A stretch of DNA of 64,000 bases from Jannaschia rubra (GTDB lineage Bacteria; Pseudomonadota; Alphaproteobacteria; Rhodobacterales; Rhodobacteraceae): NCBI RefSeq assembly GCF_001403735.1, contig NZ_CXPG01000012.1, positions 248,001 to 312,000 of the forward strand, read 5' to 3'. The notes beneath the pieces were generated by a model, which was not told where the DNA came from, did no database searches, and saw only the letters and a program-made list of their open reading frames with translations. Of the stretch, positions 47,742-56,805 are shown piece after piece. The position numbers and the translations under genes are program-made. Position 1 is the stretch's first letter; every line of letters starts with the position of its first letter.

Positions 47742-49424
47742 TCAGTCCCGGTCGCCCTTGAGCGCGGCACCCAGGATGTCGCCCAGCGACGCCCCCGAGT
47801 CGGAGGAGCCGAACTGTTCCACGGCATCCTTTTCCTCGGCGATCTCGCGCGCCTTGATCGACAGGCCAAGGCGGCGGTTCTTGCTGTCGACGTTGGTCAC
47901 GCGGACGTCGACCTTGTCACCCACGCCGAAGCGCTCGGGGCGCTGGTCGGCCCGGTCGCGTGCCAGGTCGGAGCGGCGGATGAAGGACTTCATGCCTTCG
48001 TATTCCACCTCGATCCCGCCGTCCTCGATCTTGGTGACCTCGACGGTGATGATCGACCCGCGCTTCACGCCGCCGATGGCCTCCGCATAGGGGTCGCCCC
48101 CGGCCGCCTTGATCGAGAGCGAGATGCGCTCCTTCTCGGTGTCGACCTCGGAGACGACAGCCTTGACGATGTCGCCCTTGCGATAGTCGCCGATGACGTC
48201 CTCGCCCCGGCCTTCCCAGGTCAGGTCCGACAGATGGACCATGCCGTCGATGTCGCCTTCGAGGCCGATGAACAGACCGAACTCGGTGATGTTCTTGACC
48301 TCGCCCTCGACCGGCGTGCCTTCGGGATGGGTCTCCGCGAAGACTTCCCACGGGTTCCGCATCGTCTGCTTGAGACCCAGGCTGACACGGCGCTTGGCGG
48401 TGTCGATCTCCAGCACCATGACCTCGACCTCTTGCGAGGTGGAGACGATCTTGCCCGGATGGACGTTCTTCTTGGTCCAGGACATCTCGGAGACGTGGAC
48501 AAGGCCCTCGACCCCCGCCTCAAGCTCCACGAATGCACCGTAATCGGTGATGTTCGTGACGCGGCCGGTGTGCGTCGAATCCAGCGGGTACTTCGCGATC
48601 ACGGTGTCCCAGGGATCGTCCTGAAGCTGCTTCATGCCCAGGCTGATACGATGGGTTTCCTTGTTGATCTTGATGACCTGCACCTTGACGGTCTCGCCGA
48701 TCGACAGGATCTCCCGCGGGTCGTTGACGCGGCGCCAGGCCATGTCGGTGACGTGCAGCAGGCCATCCACACCGCCCAAGTCGACGAAGGCGCCGTACTC
48801 GGTGATGTTCTTGACGACGCCGTCGACGGTCTGGCCCTCGGCCAGGTTGCCGATGACCTCCGCACGCTGCTCGGCGCGGCTCTCCTCCAGGATGGCGCGG
48901 CGCGAGACGACGATGTTGCCCCGGCGACGGTCCATCTTGAGGATCTGGAACGGCTGCTTCAGGCCCATCAGCGGACCCGCGTCGCGCACGGGGCGCACAT
49001 CGACCTGGCTGCCCGGCAGGAACGCCACGGCGCCGCCCAGATCGACGGTGAACCCGCCCTTGACGCGGCCGAAGATGGCGCCCTCGACGCGCTCTTCCTT
49101 CCCGTAGGCTTCTTCCAGACGGTCCCACGCGGCTTCGCGGCGGGCCATCTCGTGGCTGATGACGGCTTCGCCGCGGGCGTTCTCGACGTTCCGCAGGAAG
49201 ACTTCGACCTCATCGCCGACTTCGATTTCGGGCGCTTCGCCGGGCTGGGCGAATTCCTTGAGATCGACGCGGCCTTCCATCTTGTAGCCGACGTCGATGA
49301 TGGCCTGTCCCGCCTCGATGGCGAGAACCTTGCCCTTGACCACGCTGCCTTCTTGCGGCGTGTCGATTTCGAGGCTTTCGTTCAAGAGGGCCTCGAACTC
49401 CTCCATGGATGCATTCTGAGCCAT
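47742..49424 (-). CDS. rpsA: 30S ribosomal protein S1
   Basis: A 560-aa RNA-binding ribosomal protein needed for initiation on structured mRNAs. Six S1 (OB-fold) domains are visible, the central ones with the repeated pattern GxVxxITxYGAFVxLxxGVxGLVHxSxMSW. The last two are separated by charged linkers. The start has AAAGGAA about 15 nt upstream. Leaderless mRNAs, suggested at several places in this window, do not need S1. Confidence 0.97.
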   Translation of the reverse strand: MAQNASMEEFEALLNESLEIDTPQEGSVVKGKVLAIEAGQAIIDVGYKMEGRVDLKEFAQPGEAPEIEVGDEVEVFLRNVENARGEAVISHEMARREAAWDRLEEAYGKEERVEGAIFGRVKGGFTVDLGGAVAFLPGSQVDVRPVRDAGPLMGLKQPFQILKMDRRRGNIVVSRRAILEESRAEQRAEVIGNLAEGQTVDGVVKNITEYGAFVDLGGVDGLLHVTDMAWRRVNDPREILSIGETVKVQVIKINKETHRISLGMKQLQDDPWDTVIAKYPLDSTHTGRVTNITDYGAFVELEAGVEGLVHVSEMSWTKKNVHPGKIVSTSQEVEVMVLEIDTAKRRVSLGLKQTMRNPWEVFAETHPEGTPVEGEVKNITEFGLFIGLEGDIDGMVHLSDLTWEGRGEDVIGDYRKGDIVKAVVSEVDTEKERISLSIKAAGGDPYAEAIGGVKRGSIITVEVTKIEDGGIEVEYEGMKSFIRRSDLARDRADQRPERFGVGDKVDVRVTNVDSKNRRLGLSIKAREIAEEKDAVEQFGSSDSGASLGDILGAALKGDRD

Positions 49425-49600
49425 ATGGCTGTGTCTATTCCTTTGTTCGATGTTTCCGGCCGCGCGGTTGTCTCCGCCGGTCTTGGGGATTGGTCGGGTG
49501 AAAGTCCGGGCGGACGCGGGGCTGGCCGCATGGTGCCTGGACGGTCGGTGACGCGCGGGGGGTTAGGCGAAATTCGGGCGCAGCGCAAGGGGCGCGCACG
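49425..49600. other. 5' region of rpsA
   Basis: A 176-nt gap upstream of rpsA containing AAAGGAA near the start and a locally AT-rich stretch (49430-49460). Ribosomal protein S1 often autoregulates translation through its leader, but no specific structure is recognised here. Confidence 0.3.
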
Positions 49601-50221
49601 TCATCGGCGGGCCAGCTTCTCGGCCACACGGGCGGTGGCGGCTTCGACCGCATCCTCGATCGAAAGGCACGACGTGTCGATGATCGTGGCGTCCGCAGCC
49701 GCGATCAGCGGGGACTCCGCGCGTCCAATGTCGCGCGCGTCCCGTGCCTCCACGTCGGCCAGCACCGCCGCCCGCGTCAGCGCGGGATCGCCAGGCGACA
49801 GCTCCAGGAACCGGCGGTCCGCCCGCACCTCGGCCGATGCGGTGACGAACAGCTTCACCTCCGCGTCCGGCACGATGACGGTGCCGATGTCGCGTCCGTC
49901 CAGCACCGCGCCCCCGTCCATGCGGGCGAACCAGCGCTGGAACTCCGCCAGCGCCGCGCGCACTTCGGGGATGACGGCCACCTCGCTTGCCGCCTGCGCC
50001 ACCGCTTGCGTCCGCAGGCCCTCCACCGTCAGGTCCTCCGGCGTCAGGTCGCGCGCGGCGGCCACCGGTTCGGCCCCCGCCAGGACCCGGGCCCCGACCG
50101 CGCGGTAGAGAAGCCCCGTATCCAGATGCCGGAACCCGAACCGCGCCGCCACGGCGCGGCCGACGGTCCCCTTGCCCGCCGCCGCCGGTCCGTCGATGGC
50201 CACGGTGAACGGGCCGGTCAC
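49601..50221 (-). CDS. cmk: Cytidylate kinase
   Basis: A 206-aa kinase phosphorylating CMP and dCMP. It has the P-loop [14 protein letters not shown] (9-22), [20 protein letters not shown] and the lid region [17 protein letters not shown]. The start is a GTG (50221) overlapping the aroA stop as GTGA. That choice is supported by family N-termini, which begin 7-9 residues before the P-loop. It is part of the aroA-cmk-rpsA cluster conserved in proteobacteria. Confidence 0.95.
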   Translation of the reverse strand: MTGPFTVAIDGPAAAGKGTVGRAVAARFGFRHLDTGLLYRAVGARVLAGAEPVAAARDLTPEDLTVEGLRTQAVAQAASEVAVIPEVRAALAEFQRWFARMDGGAVLDGRDIGTVIVPDAEVKLFVTASAEVRADRRFLELSPGDPALTRAAVLADVEARDARDIGRAESPLIAAADATIIDTSCLSIEDAVEAATARVAEKLARR

Positions 50222-51564
50222 GATCCGCGCTCCTCGAACGCTGCCCCCAGCCGCTCCATCAACGCGCGGAAGATCGGGAACGAGGTGGCGATCGGCCCCG
50301 CGTCGTCCACCGTCACGGCCTCCCGCGCGGCCATCCCGGCGACGAGGAAGCTCATCGCGATCCGGTGGTCCAGATGCACCGCCACCATGGCCCCGCCCGG
50401 CACCCCGCCGGGCCCGCGCCCGTCCACCTCCCACCAGTCGGGCCCGTCGCGCACGGCGACGCCGCAGCCGCGCAGGCCCTGTACCATGGCGTCGATCCGG
50501 TCGCATTCCTTGACGCGCAACTCGGCCACGCCCCGCATGACCGTGGTGCCCGCCGCATTGGCCGCGACGACCGAAAGGATGGGGTATTCATCGATCATGC
50601 TCGCCGCGCGGTCGGGCGGCACCTCGATGCCGTGCATGTCGGGCGAGAACCGCGCGCGCAGATCAGCCGCAGGCTCGCCCCCCTCCTCGCGCGGGTTCTC
50701 ATAGGTCAGGTCCGCGCCCATCTCGCGCAGCGTCTCGAACAGCCCGGCGCGCGTGGGGTTCAGGCCGATGTTCGGCACCAGCACGTCCGACCCCGGAACG
50801 ATCAGCGCGGCGCAGACGGGAAAGGCGGCGGAACTCGGATCGCGGGGTACGGCGATGGTCTGGGGCGACAGCTCGGGCCGCCCGACCAGCGTGATCTCGT
50901 GACCCTCCGCCGTGCGGCGCACGTCGATCTCGGCGCCGAAGCCGCGCAGCATCCGCTCGCTGTGGTCGCGCGTCGCCTCCCGCTCGATCACCACGGTCTC
51001 GCCCGGCGCGTTCAGCCCGGCCAGCAGGACTGCCGACTTGACCTGCGCGCTGGCCACCGGCGTGGCATAACGGACCGGCACCGGGTCGCCCGCCCCCACC
51101 ACCGTCATGGGCAGCCGCCCGCCCGACCGCCCGTAGGCGGCCGCGCCGAACAGCGACAGCGGCTCCGTCACCCGCGCCATGGGCCGCTTCCGCAGCGAGG
51201 CGTCGCCGGTATAAGTCACCGAGAACCCATGCGTCGCCGCCGCGCCCATCAGCAGCCGCACCCCCGTCCCCGAGTTCCCGCAGTCGATGACGTCCTCGGG
51301 CTCCATCAATCCGCCGACGCCCACGCCACGCACCACCCATTCCTCGCCCGCCTTCTCGACCGAGGCGCCGAACGCCCGCATCGCCGCCCCCGTGTCCAGC
51401 ACGTCCTGCCCCTCCAGCAAGCCCGTGATCCGCGTCTCGCCCACCGCCATCGCGCCCAGGATCAGACTGCGGTGGCTGATGGACTTGTCGCCGGGCACAT
51501 GCGCCGCGCCCGTCAGGGGGCCGCTCGCCGTGGCGGTCAGGGGGTGGCCGGATGCATGGCTCAT
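50218..51564 (-). CDS. aroA: 3-phosphoshikimate 1-carboxyvinyltransferase (EPSP synthase), class II-like
   Basis: A 448-aa shikimate-pathway enzyme. Four motifs used to define class II EPSP synthases are present: [19 protein letters not shown] and NPTR. RKRPM occurs in the phosphate-binding region. The glyphosate-contact loop reads [12 protein letters not shown], with Gly where the CP4 enzyme has Ala100. The start at 51564 (MSHASGHPL) has GGGAGGATC upstream. It is first in the cluster leading to cmk and rpsA. Confidence 0.96.
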   Translation of the reverse strand: MSHASGHPLTATASGPLTGAAHVPGDKSISHRSLILGAMAVGETRITGLLEGQDVLDTGAAMRAFGASVEKAGEEWVVRGVGVGGLMEPEDVIDCGNSGTGVRLLMGAAATHGFSVTYTGDASLRKRPMARVTEPLSLFGAAAYGRSGGRLPMTVVGAGDPVPVRYATPVASAQVKSAVLLAGLNAPGETVVIEREATRDHSERMLRGFGAEIDVRRTAEGHEITLVGRPELSPQTIAVPRDPSSAAFPVCAALIVPGSDVLVPNIGLNPTRAGLFETLREMGADLTYENPREEGGEPAADLRARFSPDMHGIEVPPDRAASMIDEYPILSVVAANAAGTTVMRGVAELRVKECDRIDAMVQGLRGCGVAVRDGPDWWEVDGRGPGGVPGGAMVAVHLDHRIAMSFLVAGMAAREAVTVDDAGPIATSFPIFRALMERLGAAFEERGS

Positions 51565-51663
51565 GAAGATCCTCCCATGGGTCGGCACGGGGGATAACGG
51601 CCCCGCCCGGGCACGTCCATCGCCGTCTTCGCATGTCGAATATCACCGCCGGAGGCTTCTACG

Positions 51664-51692
51664 CTTTCCACCCATGCCCCGCCCCCTATGTT
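51664..51692 (+). promoter_or_regulatory. Promoter of the MBL-fold gene (leaderless)
   Basis: CTTTCC (51664-51669), a 17-nt spacer and TATGTT (51687-51692) end 7 nt before the ATG at 51700. No Shine-Dalgarno is present. The -35/-10 words resemble those of leuL. Confidence 0.45.
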
Positions 51693-51699
51693 GCGCGCC

Positions 51700-52743
51700 A
51701 TGAAACGCCGCACCCTGATCGGCCTCGGCGCCGCGTTGGCCGCCTCCGGCTGGTCCGTCCGGCGGGCCACGGCGGGCAATCGCTACTACAACGGGCCGAT
51801 CACCGACCATTTCGACGGAACCCGCTTCTTCAATCCCGGCGGGACGCTGCCCCGCGGGTTCGGCGACCTGCTGCGTTGGCAGTGGCAGCGTGACCGCGCG
51901 CCATGGCCCGACCATGTCGCCGTCACCGCCGCCATCCCCGATGCCCGGACGGCGGACCTGCGGGTGACGATGGTGGGCCACGCCACGGTCCTGATCCAGG
52001 CGGGCGGCATCAACATCCTGCTCGACCCCGTCTGGTCCCATCGCGCCAGCCCTGTGAGCTTTGCCGGACCCGCTCGCGTGACCGCACCGGGCATCGCCTG
52101 GGATGCCCTGCCGCCCATCGACGTGGTGCTGCTGTCGCACAACCACTACGACCACATGTGCATCGATACCCTGCGCCGCCTGCACGGCCGCCGCGCCATG
52201 CCGGTGCTGACGCCCCTGGGTAACGACACCATCCTCCGCGATGCCATCGACGGCATCGATGCCCGGGCGGGCGATTGGGGCGACGTACTGGAAGGGGGTG
52301 GCGTGACCGCCCGTCTTCTTCGCGCCCATCACTGGAGCGCGCGAGGAACCCGCGACCGCAGCCATGCGCTCTGGTGTTCCTTTGCGGTGGATACGCCCGC
52401 GGGTCGCCTGTTCGTCAGCGGCGACACCGGCTACGACCGGGGCCGCCCCTATGCGGCGGCGGCCGAACACGGGCCCTACCGCCTTGCCATCCTGCCCATC
52501 GGCGCCTATGCGCCGCGCTGGTTCATGAAGGGTCAGCATCAGGACCCCGCCGAGGCCGTGACCGGGTTCCGGGCCTTGGGCGCAAGCTGGGCCATGGCGC
52601 ATCACTGGGGCACCTTCCGACTGACCGACGAGGCGCGCGACGACCCGCCCGCGGGCCTTGCCGCCGCGCTGGCCGACCAGGGCATCGACCCCGCGCGTTT
52701 CCGCGTCATCCTGCCGGGCACAGCCTGGGACGTGCCGGCCTAG
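51700..52743 (+). CDS. MBL-fold metallohydrolase, NAPE-PLD/UlaG-like
   Basis: A 347-aa protein with an N-terminal export signal (MKRRTLIGLGAALAASGW), then the metallo-beta-lactamase core. The core has TMVGHATVLIQAGGINILLDPVW, the metal motif SHNHYDHMCIDT (His-x-His-x-Asp-His), ARLLRAHHWSARG, FVSGDTGY and AHHWGTF. This set resembles bacterial NAPE-phospholipase-D-like enzymes acting on lipids. The start at 51700 is preferred over the ATG at 51688, which lies inside the -10 box. Confidence 0.83.
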   Translation: MKRRTLIGLGAALAASGWSVRRATAGNRYYNGPITDHFDGTRFFNPGGTLPRGFGDLLRWQWQRDRAPWPDHVAVTAAIPDARTADLRVTMVGHATVLIQAGGINILLDPVWSHRASPVSFAGPARVTAPGIAWDALPPIDVVLLSHNHYDHMCIDTLRRLHGRRAMPVLTPLGNDTILRDAIDGIDARAGDWGDVLEGGGVTARLLRAHHWSARGTRDRSHALWCSFAVDTPAGRLFVSGDTGYDRGRPYAAAAEHGPYRLAILPIGAYAPRWFMKGQHQDPAEAVTGFRALGASWAMAHHWGTFRLTDEARDDPPAGLAAALADQGIDPARFRVILPGTAWDVPA

Positions 52744-53435
52744 TCCCGGCGGAAGGTCAGATAATGGGGCCTCCGCCCCTCGCGCACGGCCTTGGCCTCA
52801 TAGCGCGTCCGCGTCCAGTCGGCCCAGGGGGCGCGCCAGTCCTCCGGCCCCTCGGCCAGCCAGGTGAACCCATGGCGCGGCACCTCCTCCAGCGTCTGGC
52901 GGACGTAGTCGGGAATGTCCGTCGCCACGCGAAACTCCGCCCCCGGGCGCAGGACGCGGGCCAGCGGCTCAAGGTGTTCAGCCGTCACGAAACGGCGCCG
53001 GTGGTGGCGCGCCTTGGGCCATGGGTCGGGATAGAGGAGGAACGCGCGGGACATGGAGCCGTCGGGCAGCACATCGAACAGGTCCCGCACATCGCCCGGA
53101 TGGATGCGGACGTTGTCGACCTCCGCCTGTCGCAGCTTGCCCAGCAGCATCGCCACGCCATTGATGTAGGGCTCCGCCCCGATGATCCCCATCTCCGGGT
53201 TCCGGGCAGCCTGGTGCAGCATGTGCTCGCCGCCGCCGAACCCGATCTCCAGCCAGACGTCCCGTCCCCCGAACAGCGCGCCGAGGTCCAGCGGACGCCG
53301 TTCCGGATTCGCCTCCCATCCCACGTCGCCGGGCGACAGCGCAGCCAGATCGGCGTCGAGATAGCCCTTGTGCGATTCCTTCAGGTGCTTGCCCTTCAGG
53401 CGGCCATAGAAGTTTCGGTGCGGGCGTTCGGTCAT
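52740..53435 (-). CDS. trmB: tRNA (guanine-N7-)-methyltransferase
   Basis: A 231-aa SAM-dependent enzyme making m7G46 in tRNA. It has EIGFGGGEHMLHQA, GAEPYINGVAMLL, FLLYPDPWPKARHHRRRFV (the family hallmark DPWPKxRHxKRR) and a C-terminal TRYEAKA. The start at 53435 (MTERPHRNFYGRL) fits the family; an ATG at 53477 is also in frame. It overlaps the convergent MBL gene by 4 nt. Confidence 0.95.
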   Translation of the reverse strand: MTERPHRNFYGRLKGKHLKESHKGYLDADLAALSPGDVGWEANPERRPLDLGALFGGRDVWLEIGFGGGEHMLHQAARNPEMGIIGAEPYINGVAMLLGKLRQAEVDNVRIHPGDVRDLFDVLPDGSMSRAFLLYPDPWPKARHHRRRFVTAEHLEPLARVLRPGAEFRVATDIPDYVRQTLEEVPRHGFTWLAEGPEDWRAPWADWTRTRYEAKAVREGRRPHYLTFRRD

Positions 53436-53473
53436 CGGGTCATCGTCATTTCTGAAAGAACGGGCGGCCGGGG

Positions 53474-54541
53474 TCATCCGCGGCGAATGCGGTTCACATG
53501 GCCCATCTTGCGGCCCGGCCGGACCTCGGCCTTGCCGTAGAGATGTACCTGCGTGGCCGGCGCGGCCAGCAGGTCGGGCAGGCGATTCATGTCGTCGCCG
53601 ATCAGGTTCTCCATCACCACGTCCGCATACCGGCCCCCGTCGCCCAGCGGCAGGCCGGCGACGGCGCGGATGTGCTGCTCGAACTGGTCCACGGCACAAC
53701 CGGCCTGCGTCCAGTGGCCCGAGTTGTGAACGCGGGGCGCGATCTCGTTCACGATCAGGCCGTCCGACGTCACGAACAGCTCCACCCCCAGAACGCCAAC
53801 GTAGTCGAGCGCATTGAGGATGCGCCCCGCCAGCAGTGCCGCATCGGTGCGCTGCGCCGTGCTCAGGGTCGCGGGAACGGTGGTGGTCCGCAGGATGCCG
53901 CCCCGGTGGACGTTCTCGCCGGGGTCGTAGCAGACGACCTGCCCGTCGAGGCCCCGCGCGGCGATCACGCTCACCTCGCGCGCGAAGTCCACAAATCCTT
54001 CGAGGATGGCGTCCTGCCCCTCCATCGCCGCCCAGGCCGCTTCTGCGTCGGCGGCATCGTCGATGCGGACCTGCCCCTTGCCGTCATAGCCCAGCCGCCG
54101 GGTCTTGAGGATCCCGGGCATGCCGATCACATCCAGCGCCGCGCGCAGCGAGGCCAGGTCATCCACCGCCCGGAACGGCGCGCATCGCAGCCCCAGCCCT
54201 TCCAGAAAGGTCTTCTCGTCCAGCCGGTCCTGGCTGACGGCCAGCGCCCTTACCCCGGGCCGGATCGGCCGCGCCTGCTCCAGCAGGTCCAGCGCGGCGG
54301 CCGGCACGTTCTCGAACTCATAGGTGATGACGTCGACCGACCGGGCGAAGGCGTCGAGCGCCGCCGTGTCGTCGTAGCCTGCCGTCGTGCAGGCCTGCGC
54401 CACCTGCGCGGCGGGGGCGGCGCCCGGCTCGTAGATATGGGTGACGTATCCCAGACGGCTTGCGGCGACCGACAACATCCGGCCCAGCTGCCCGCCGCCC
54501 AGGATACCGATGACCGCCCCCTGCGGCAGGGGCGCGGTCAT
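53474..54541 (-). CDS. purK: 5-(carboxyamino)imidazole ribonucleotide synthase
   Basis: A 355-aa ATP-grasp enzyme carboxylating AIR in purine synthesis. It has [17 protein letters not shown] (11-27), [21 protein letters not shown], and [27 protein letters not shown]. The ATG overlaps the purE stop (ATGA), so the two subunits are translationally coupled. The open frame upstream into purE is a shadow. Confidence 0.96.
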   Translation of the reverse strand: MTAPLPQGAVIGILGGGQLGRMLSVAASRLGYVTHIYEPGAAPAAQVAQACTTAGYDDTAALDAFARSVDVITYEFENVPAAALDLLEQARPIRPGVRALAVSQDRLDEKTFLEGLGLRCAPFRAVDDLASLRAALDVIGMPGILKTRRLGYDGKGQVRIDDAADAEAAWAAMEGQDAILEGFVDFAREVSVIAARGLDGQVVCYDPGENVHRGGILRTTTVPATLSTAQRTDAALLAGRILNALDYVGVLGVELFVTSDGLIVNEIAPRVHNSGHWTQAGCAVDQFEQHIRAVAGLPLGDGGRYADVVMENLIGDDMNRLPDLLAAPATQVHLYGKAEVRPGRKMGHVNRIRRG

Positions 54542-55023
54542 TCCGGAACCTCGGGGATGCCGGCCGACAGGTCGGCACGCCAGCGGTCCAGCCGCGCGGC
54601 CAGCCCGTCGTCCGACAGCGCGAGGATGCCCGCCGCCATCAGCCCCGCGTTCACGGCACCCGCCGCCCCGATGGCCATGGTCGCCACGGGAAATCCGCGC
54701 GGCATCTGCACGATGGAATAGAGCGAATCGACTCCGGACAGCGCCTCTGTCCGCACCGGCACGCCGATCACCGGCAGCCGCGTCTTGGACGCCATCATGC
54801 CGGGCAGATGCGCGGCCCCTCCCGCCCCCGCGATGATGACCTTCAGCCCCCGCTCCACCGCGCCGCGGCCATAGTCCCACAGGCGATCCGGCGTGCGGTG
54901 CGCCGACACGATCCGCGCCTCATGCGCGACGCCCAGCGTGTCCAGGATGTCGGCCGCGCCCTTCATCGTGGGCCAGTCCGAGGTCGAGCCCATGATGATG
55001 CCGACGGGGGGTGTCCGGGTCAT
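54538..55023 (-). CDS. purE: 5-(carboxyamino)imidazole ribonucleotide mutase
   Basis: A 161-aa enzyme converting N5-CAIR to CAIR, the partner of PurK. It has [20 protein letters not shown] at the N-terminus, [13 protein letters not shown] with the catalytic His, and [13 protein letters not shown]. Length is typical. It lies 7 nt downstream of the DUF465 gene. Confidence 0.97.
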   Translation of the reverse strand: MTRTPPVGIIMGSTSDWPTMKGAADILDTLGVAHEARIVSAHRTPDRLWDYGRGAVERGLKVIIAGAGGAAHLPGMMASKTRLPVIGVPVRTEALSGVDSLYSIVQMPRGFPVATMAIGAAGAVNAGLMAAGILALSDDGLAARLDRWRADLSAGIPEVPE

Positions 55024-55030
55024 GGCGGCC

Positions 55031-55231
55031 TCAGGCGATGATGTCGGGGGTCAGCTCATCCTCGATCCGCGCGATGCGGTCCTTCAGATGCAGCTTCTGG
55101 CGCTTCAGGCGGCGGATCACCAGCAGGTCGGGGTTCGTCCGCTCCTCCAGCGCGCGGATGGCCACGTCAAGATCGCGGTGATCCTGGCGCAGCACTTCCA
55201 GCCGCATCCTCAGCACGTCCTCGTGGTTCAT
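55031..55231 (-). CDS. YdcH family (DUF465) small protein
   Basis: A 66-aa helical protein with the DUF465 pattern: two antiparallel helices ([19 protein letters not shown] and [21 protein letters not shown]), ending in an acidic tail. Function is unknown. The start at 55231 ([14 protein letters not shown]) has GGAGAG upstream. It is co-oriented with purE-purK. Confidence 0.88.
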   Translation of the reverse strand: MNHEDVLRMRLEVLRQDHRDLDVAIRALEERTNPDLLVIRRLKRQKLHLKDRIARIEDELTPDIIA

Positions 55232-55314
55232 CTCTCCGGGGGTCTCGTTCACGGCATCGGCCTTCGCGCAGGGGTGGCCGCCTGTTACACCGGGCGGGGC
55301 TGCGTTCCAACCGT

Positions 55315-55343
55315 CTTGCACGCGCCCGCCCGCATCCCCACAT
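55315..55343 (+). promoter_or_regulatory. Sigma-32 (RpoH)-type heat-shock promoter of hsp20
   Basis: CTTGCAC (55315-55321), a 14-nt spacer and CCCCACAT (55336-55343) match the heat-shock consensus CTTGAAA / CCCCATNT closely. The element ends about 73 nt before the hsp20 ATG, and no competing sigma-70 pair is seen. Confidence 0.65.
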
Positions 55344-55416
55344 TGTTGGCAGACCCGGCGCCGCAGGATTGGGCCGGGGCAGACGATCGGATCGCTTCGC
55401 GAAAGGACCCGAAGAC

Positions 55417-55866
55417 ATGACCAAGCCGACCTTCGGCACCCATCCGTTCCTTCTGGGCTTCGATGAACTCGAACGCCTGGTGGAACGAACCGTCCGTACG
55501 GGAAACGACGGGTATCCGCCCTACAACATCGAACAGACCGGAGAGACCGGCTTCCGCATCACGCTGGCCGTCGCAGGCTTTGCCAAGGAAGACCTGTCAA
55601 TCACGCTCGAGGATCGCCAACTGGTGATCCGCGGCCGGTCCGCCGACGACACCGCCCGCGTCTATCTGCACCGCGGGATCGCCGCGCGGCAGTTCCAGCG
55701 GGCCTTCGTGCTGGCCGATGGGGTGGATGTCGCGGGCGCGGGCCTGGAAAACGGACTTCTTCACGTCGATCTGAACCGTTCCGCCCCCGAAAACGTTGTC
55801 AGGACGATAAGGATCGAATCGGGTCGCCCCGACAGGTCCCCGTCCCGCCAGACGACCGAAGCCTGA
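55417..55866 (+). CDS. Hsp20/alpha-crystallin small heat-shock protein
   Basis: A 149-aa chaperone holdase of the IbpA type. An N-terminal FLLGFDELERLVERT and YPPYNIEQTGETGFRITLAVAGF lead into the alpha-crystallin domain (about 33-125), which has the IbpA-like LEDRQLVIRGR and LHRGIAARQFQRAFVLADGV. The C-terminal IRIESGRPDRS is a short tail. The start has AAGGACC upstream. The DUF1150 gene follows at 34 nt, as in many alphaproteobacteria, and both are served by the sigma-32-like promoter. Confidence 0.93.
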   Translation: MTKPTFGTHPFLLGFDELERLVERTVRTGNDGYPPYNIEQTGETGFRITLAVAGFAKEDLSITLEDRQLVIRGRSADDTARVYLHRGIAARQFQRAFVLADGVDVAGAGLENGLLHVDLNRSAPENVVRTIRIESGRPDRSPSRQTTEA

Positions 55867-55900
55867 TTTGACGGCGCGTTCACAAGGGAAAGGAAAGACC

Positions 55901-56131
55901 ATGTCCCATCATACCGACATCGAAGCCCTGGGCGGATCGTTGGTCTACGTGCGCCGCATCGCGCTCGACGACCTTCCCGAAGCGTTGCAGGACGAGGCGC
56001 GTGAAGGCGGGCTGGACGAATTGTTCGCTCTCCACCGTGCCGACGGCGAGCAGGTGGCCCTCGTGGGCGACCGTGCGCTGGCCTTCAACCTTGCGCGGGA
56101 AAACGACATGACGCCGGTAAGCGTTCACTGA
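55901..56131 (+). CDS. DUF1150 family small protein
   Basis: A 76-aa protein with the DUF1150 pattern: YVRRIALDDLP in the first half and LFALHRADGEQVALVGDRALAFNLAREND at the end. It is regularly encoded after hsp20 genes in alphaproteobacteria, suggesting a role in the heat-shock response, but function is unknown. AAGGAAAG precedes the ATG. A strong terminator follows. Confidence 0.9.
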   Translation: MSHHTDIEALGGSLVYVRRIALDDLPEALQDEAREGGLDELFALHRADGEQVALVGDRALAFNLARENDMTPVSVH

Positions 56132-56160
56132 CAGAACCGTCGTCGGATGCCCGAACGAAT

Positions 56161-56193
56161 AGGACCTCCCGATTTGTGTCGGGAGGTCCTTTC
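56161..56193 (+). terminator. Bidirectional intrinsic terminator between DUF1150 and the response regulator
   Basis: AGGACCTCCCGA (56161-56172) and TCGGGAGGTCCT (56179-56190) form a perfect 12-bp stem with a TTTGTG loop and are followed by TTCGTCTT. It lies between convergent genes and can act for both. Confidence 0.82.
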
Positions 56194-56204
56194 GTCTTAC
56201 CGCC

Positions 56205-56579
56205 TCAGTGTACGCGGGCCCGCGCCCGGTCCAACGCCTCGCGCAGCGCCTCGACGATCTGCGCGCTCCGGGTAGGTTTCAGCAAGATGGTGACGTCCGC
56301 GCCGTAGCGCCCCGCCAGAAGCTCCCTGTCCGGCCGGCCGGTATGAAAAACGAAGGGCTTGCCCTCCGCCATCAGCCTGTCGGCTACGGGAAATACCTTC
56401 GTTCCGCACAGGTCCACATCCAGCAGCGCCACATCGACCGCACAGCAAGCCGGCAACGCGGTCGGTACGGTGGCGAACGGTCCCTCGACCTGCGCGCCCT
56501 CGTCCTCCAGCGTCATGGCGAGGTCCAGCGCGATCAGCGCCTCGTCCTCGACCAGCAGTATGGTGCAATCGTTCAGCAT
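56205..56579 (-). CDS. Single-domain response regulator
   Basis: A 124-aa receiver domain without an output domain. The acidic pair Glu11-Asp12 (LLVEDEALIA), the phospho-acceptor Asp54 (ALLDVDL), Thr80 (FHTGRP) and Lys101 (LLKPTRS) are all in place. Such stand-alone receivers in alphaproteobacteria often work with HWE-family kinases in stress or light signalling; no kinase is nearby. The start at 56579 has GGAAAG upstream; the longer frame is unsupported. Confidence 0.9.
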   Translation of the reverse strand: MLNDCTILLVEDEALIALDLAMTLEDEGAQVEGPFATVPTALPACCAVDVALLDVDLCGTKVFPVADRLMAEGKPFVFHTGRPDRELLAGRYGADVTILLKPTRSAQIVEALREALDRARARVH

Positions 56580-56805
56580 CGGCTTTCCGGCGTTCGGTGC
56601 AGCGGGCCCAATGCCCGCCATCCATCGCTTGGAGGAACAACCTGCCCGCGGTCCGCCTGTTCCGGAATAAACGACGAACAACGTTTCAAATTTCCGACAC
56701 CGCCGCGAAGCGTTGCGTCCGTGCAACCCAATAAGGCGATTCCGTGGCCGTCAACGGCTGGACCGACCACCGGCGGAAACGTTCCCCCGGCGGTCGGTCG
56801 TCGTC

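Noticed and set aside
47502-50108. 868-codon plus-strand open frame over rpsA and cmk
   Set aside because: A shadow of rpsA and cmk. The periodic His/Asp/Val-rich translation mirrors the S1 repeats on the other strand.
51688-51699. ATG at 51688 as the start of the MBL-fold gene
   Set aside because: It lies within the candidate -10 box, adds only MLRA before the export signal and has no ribosome-binding site.
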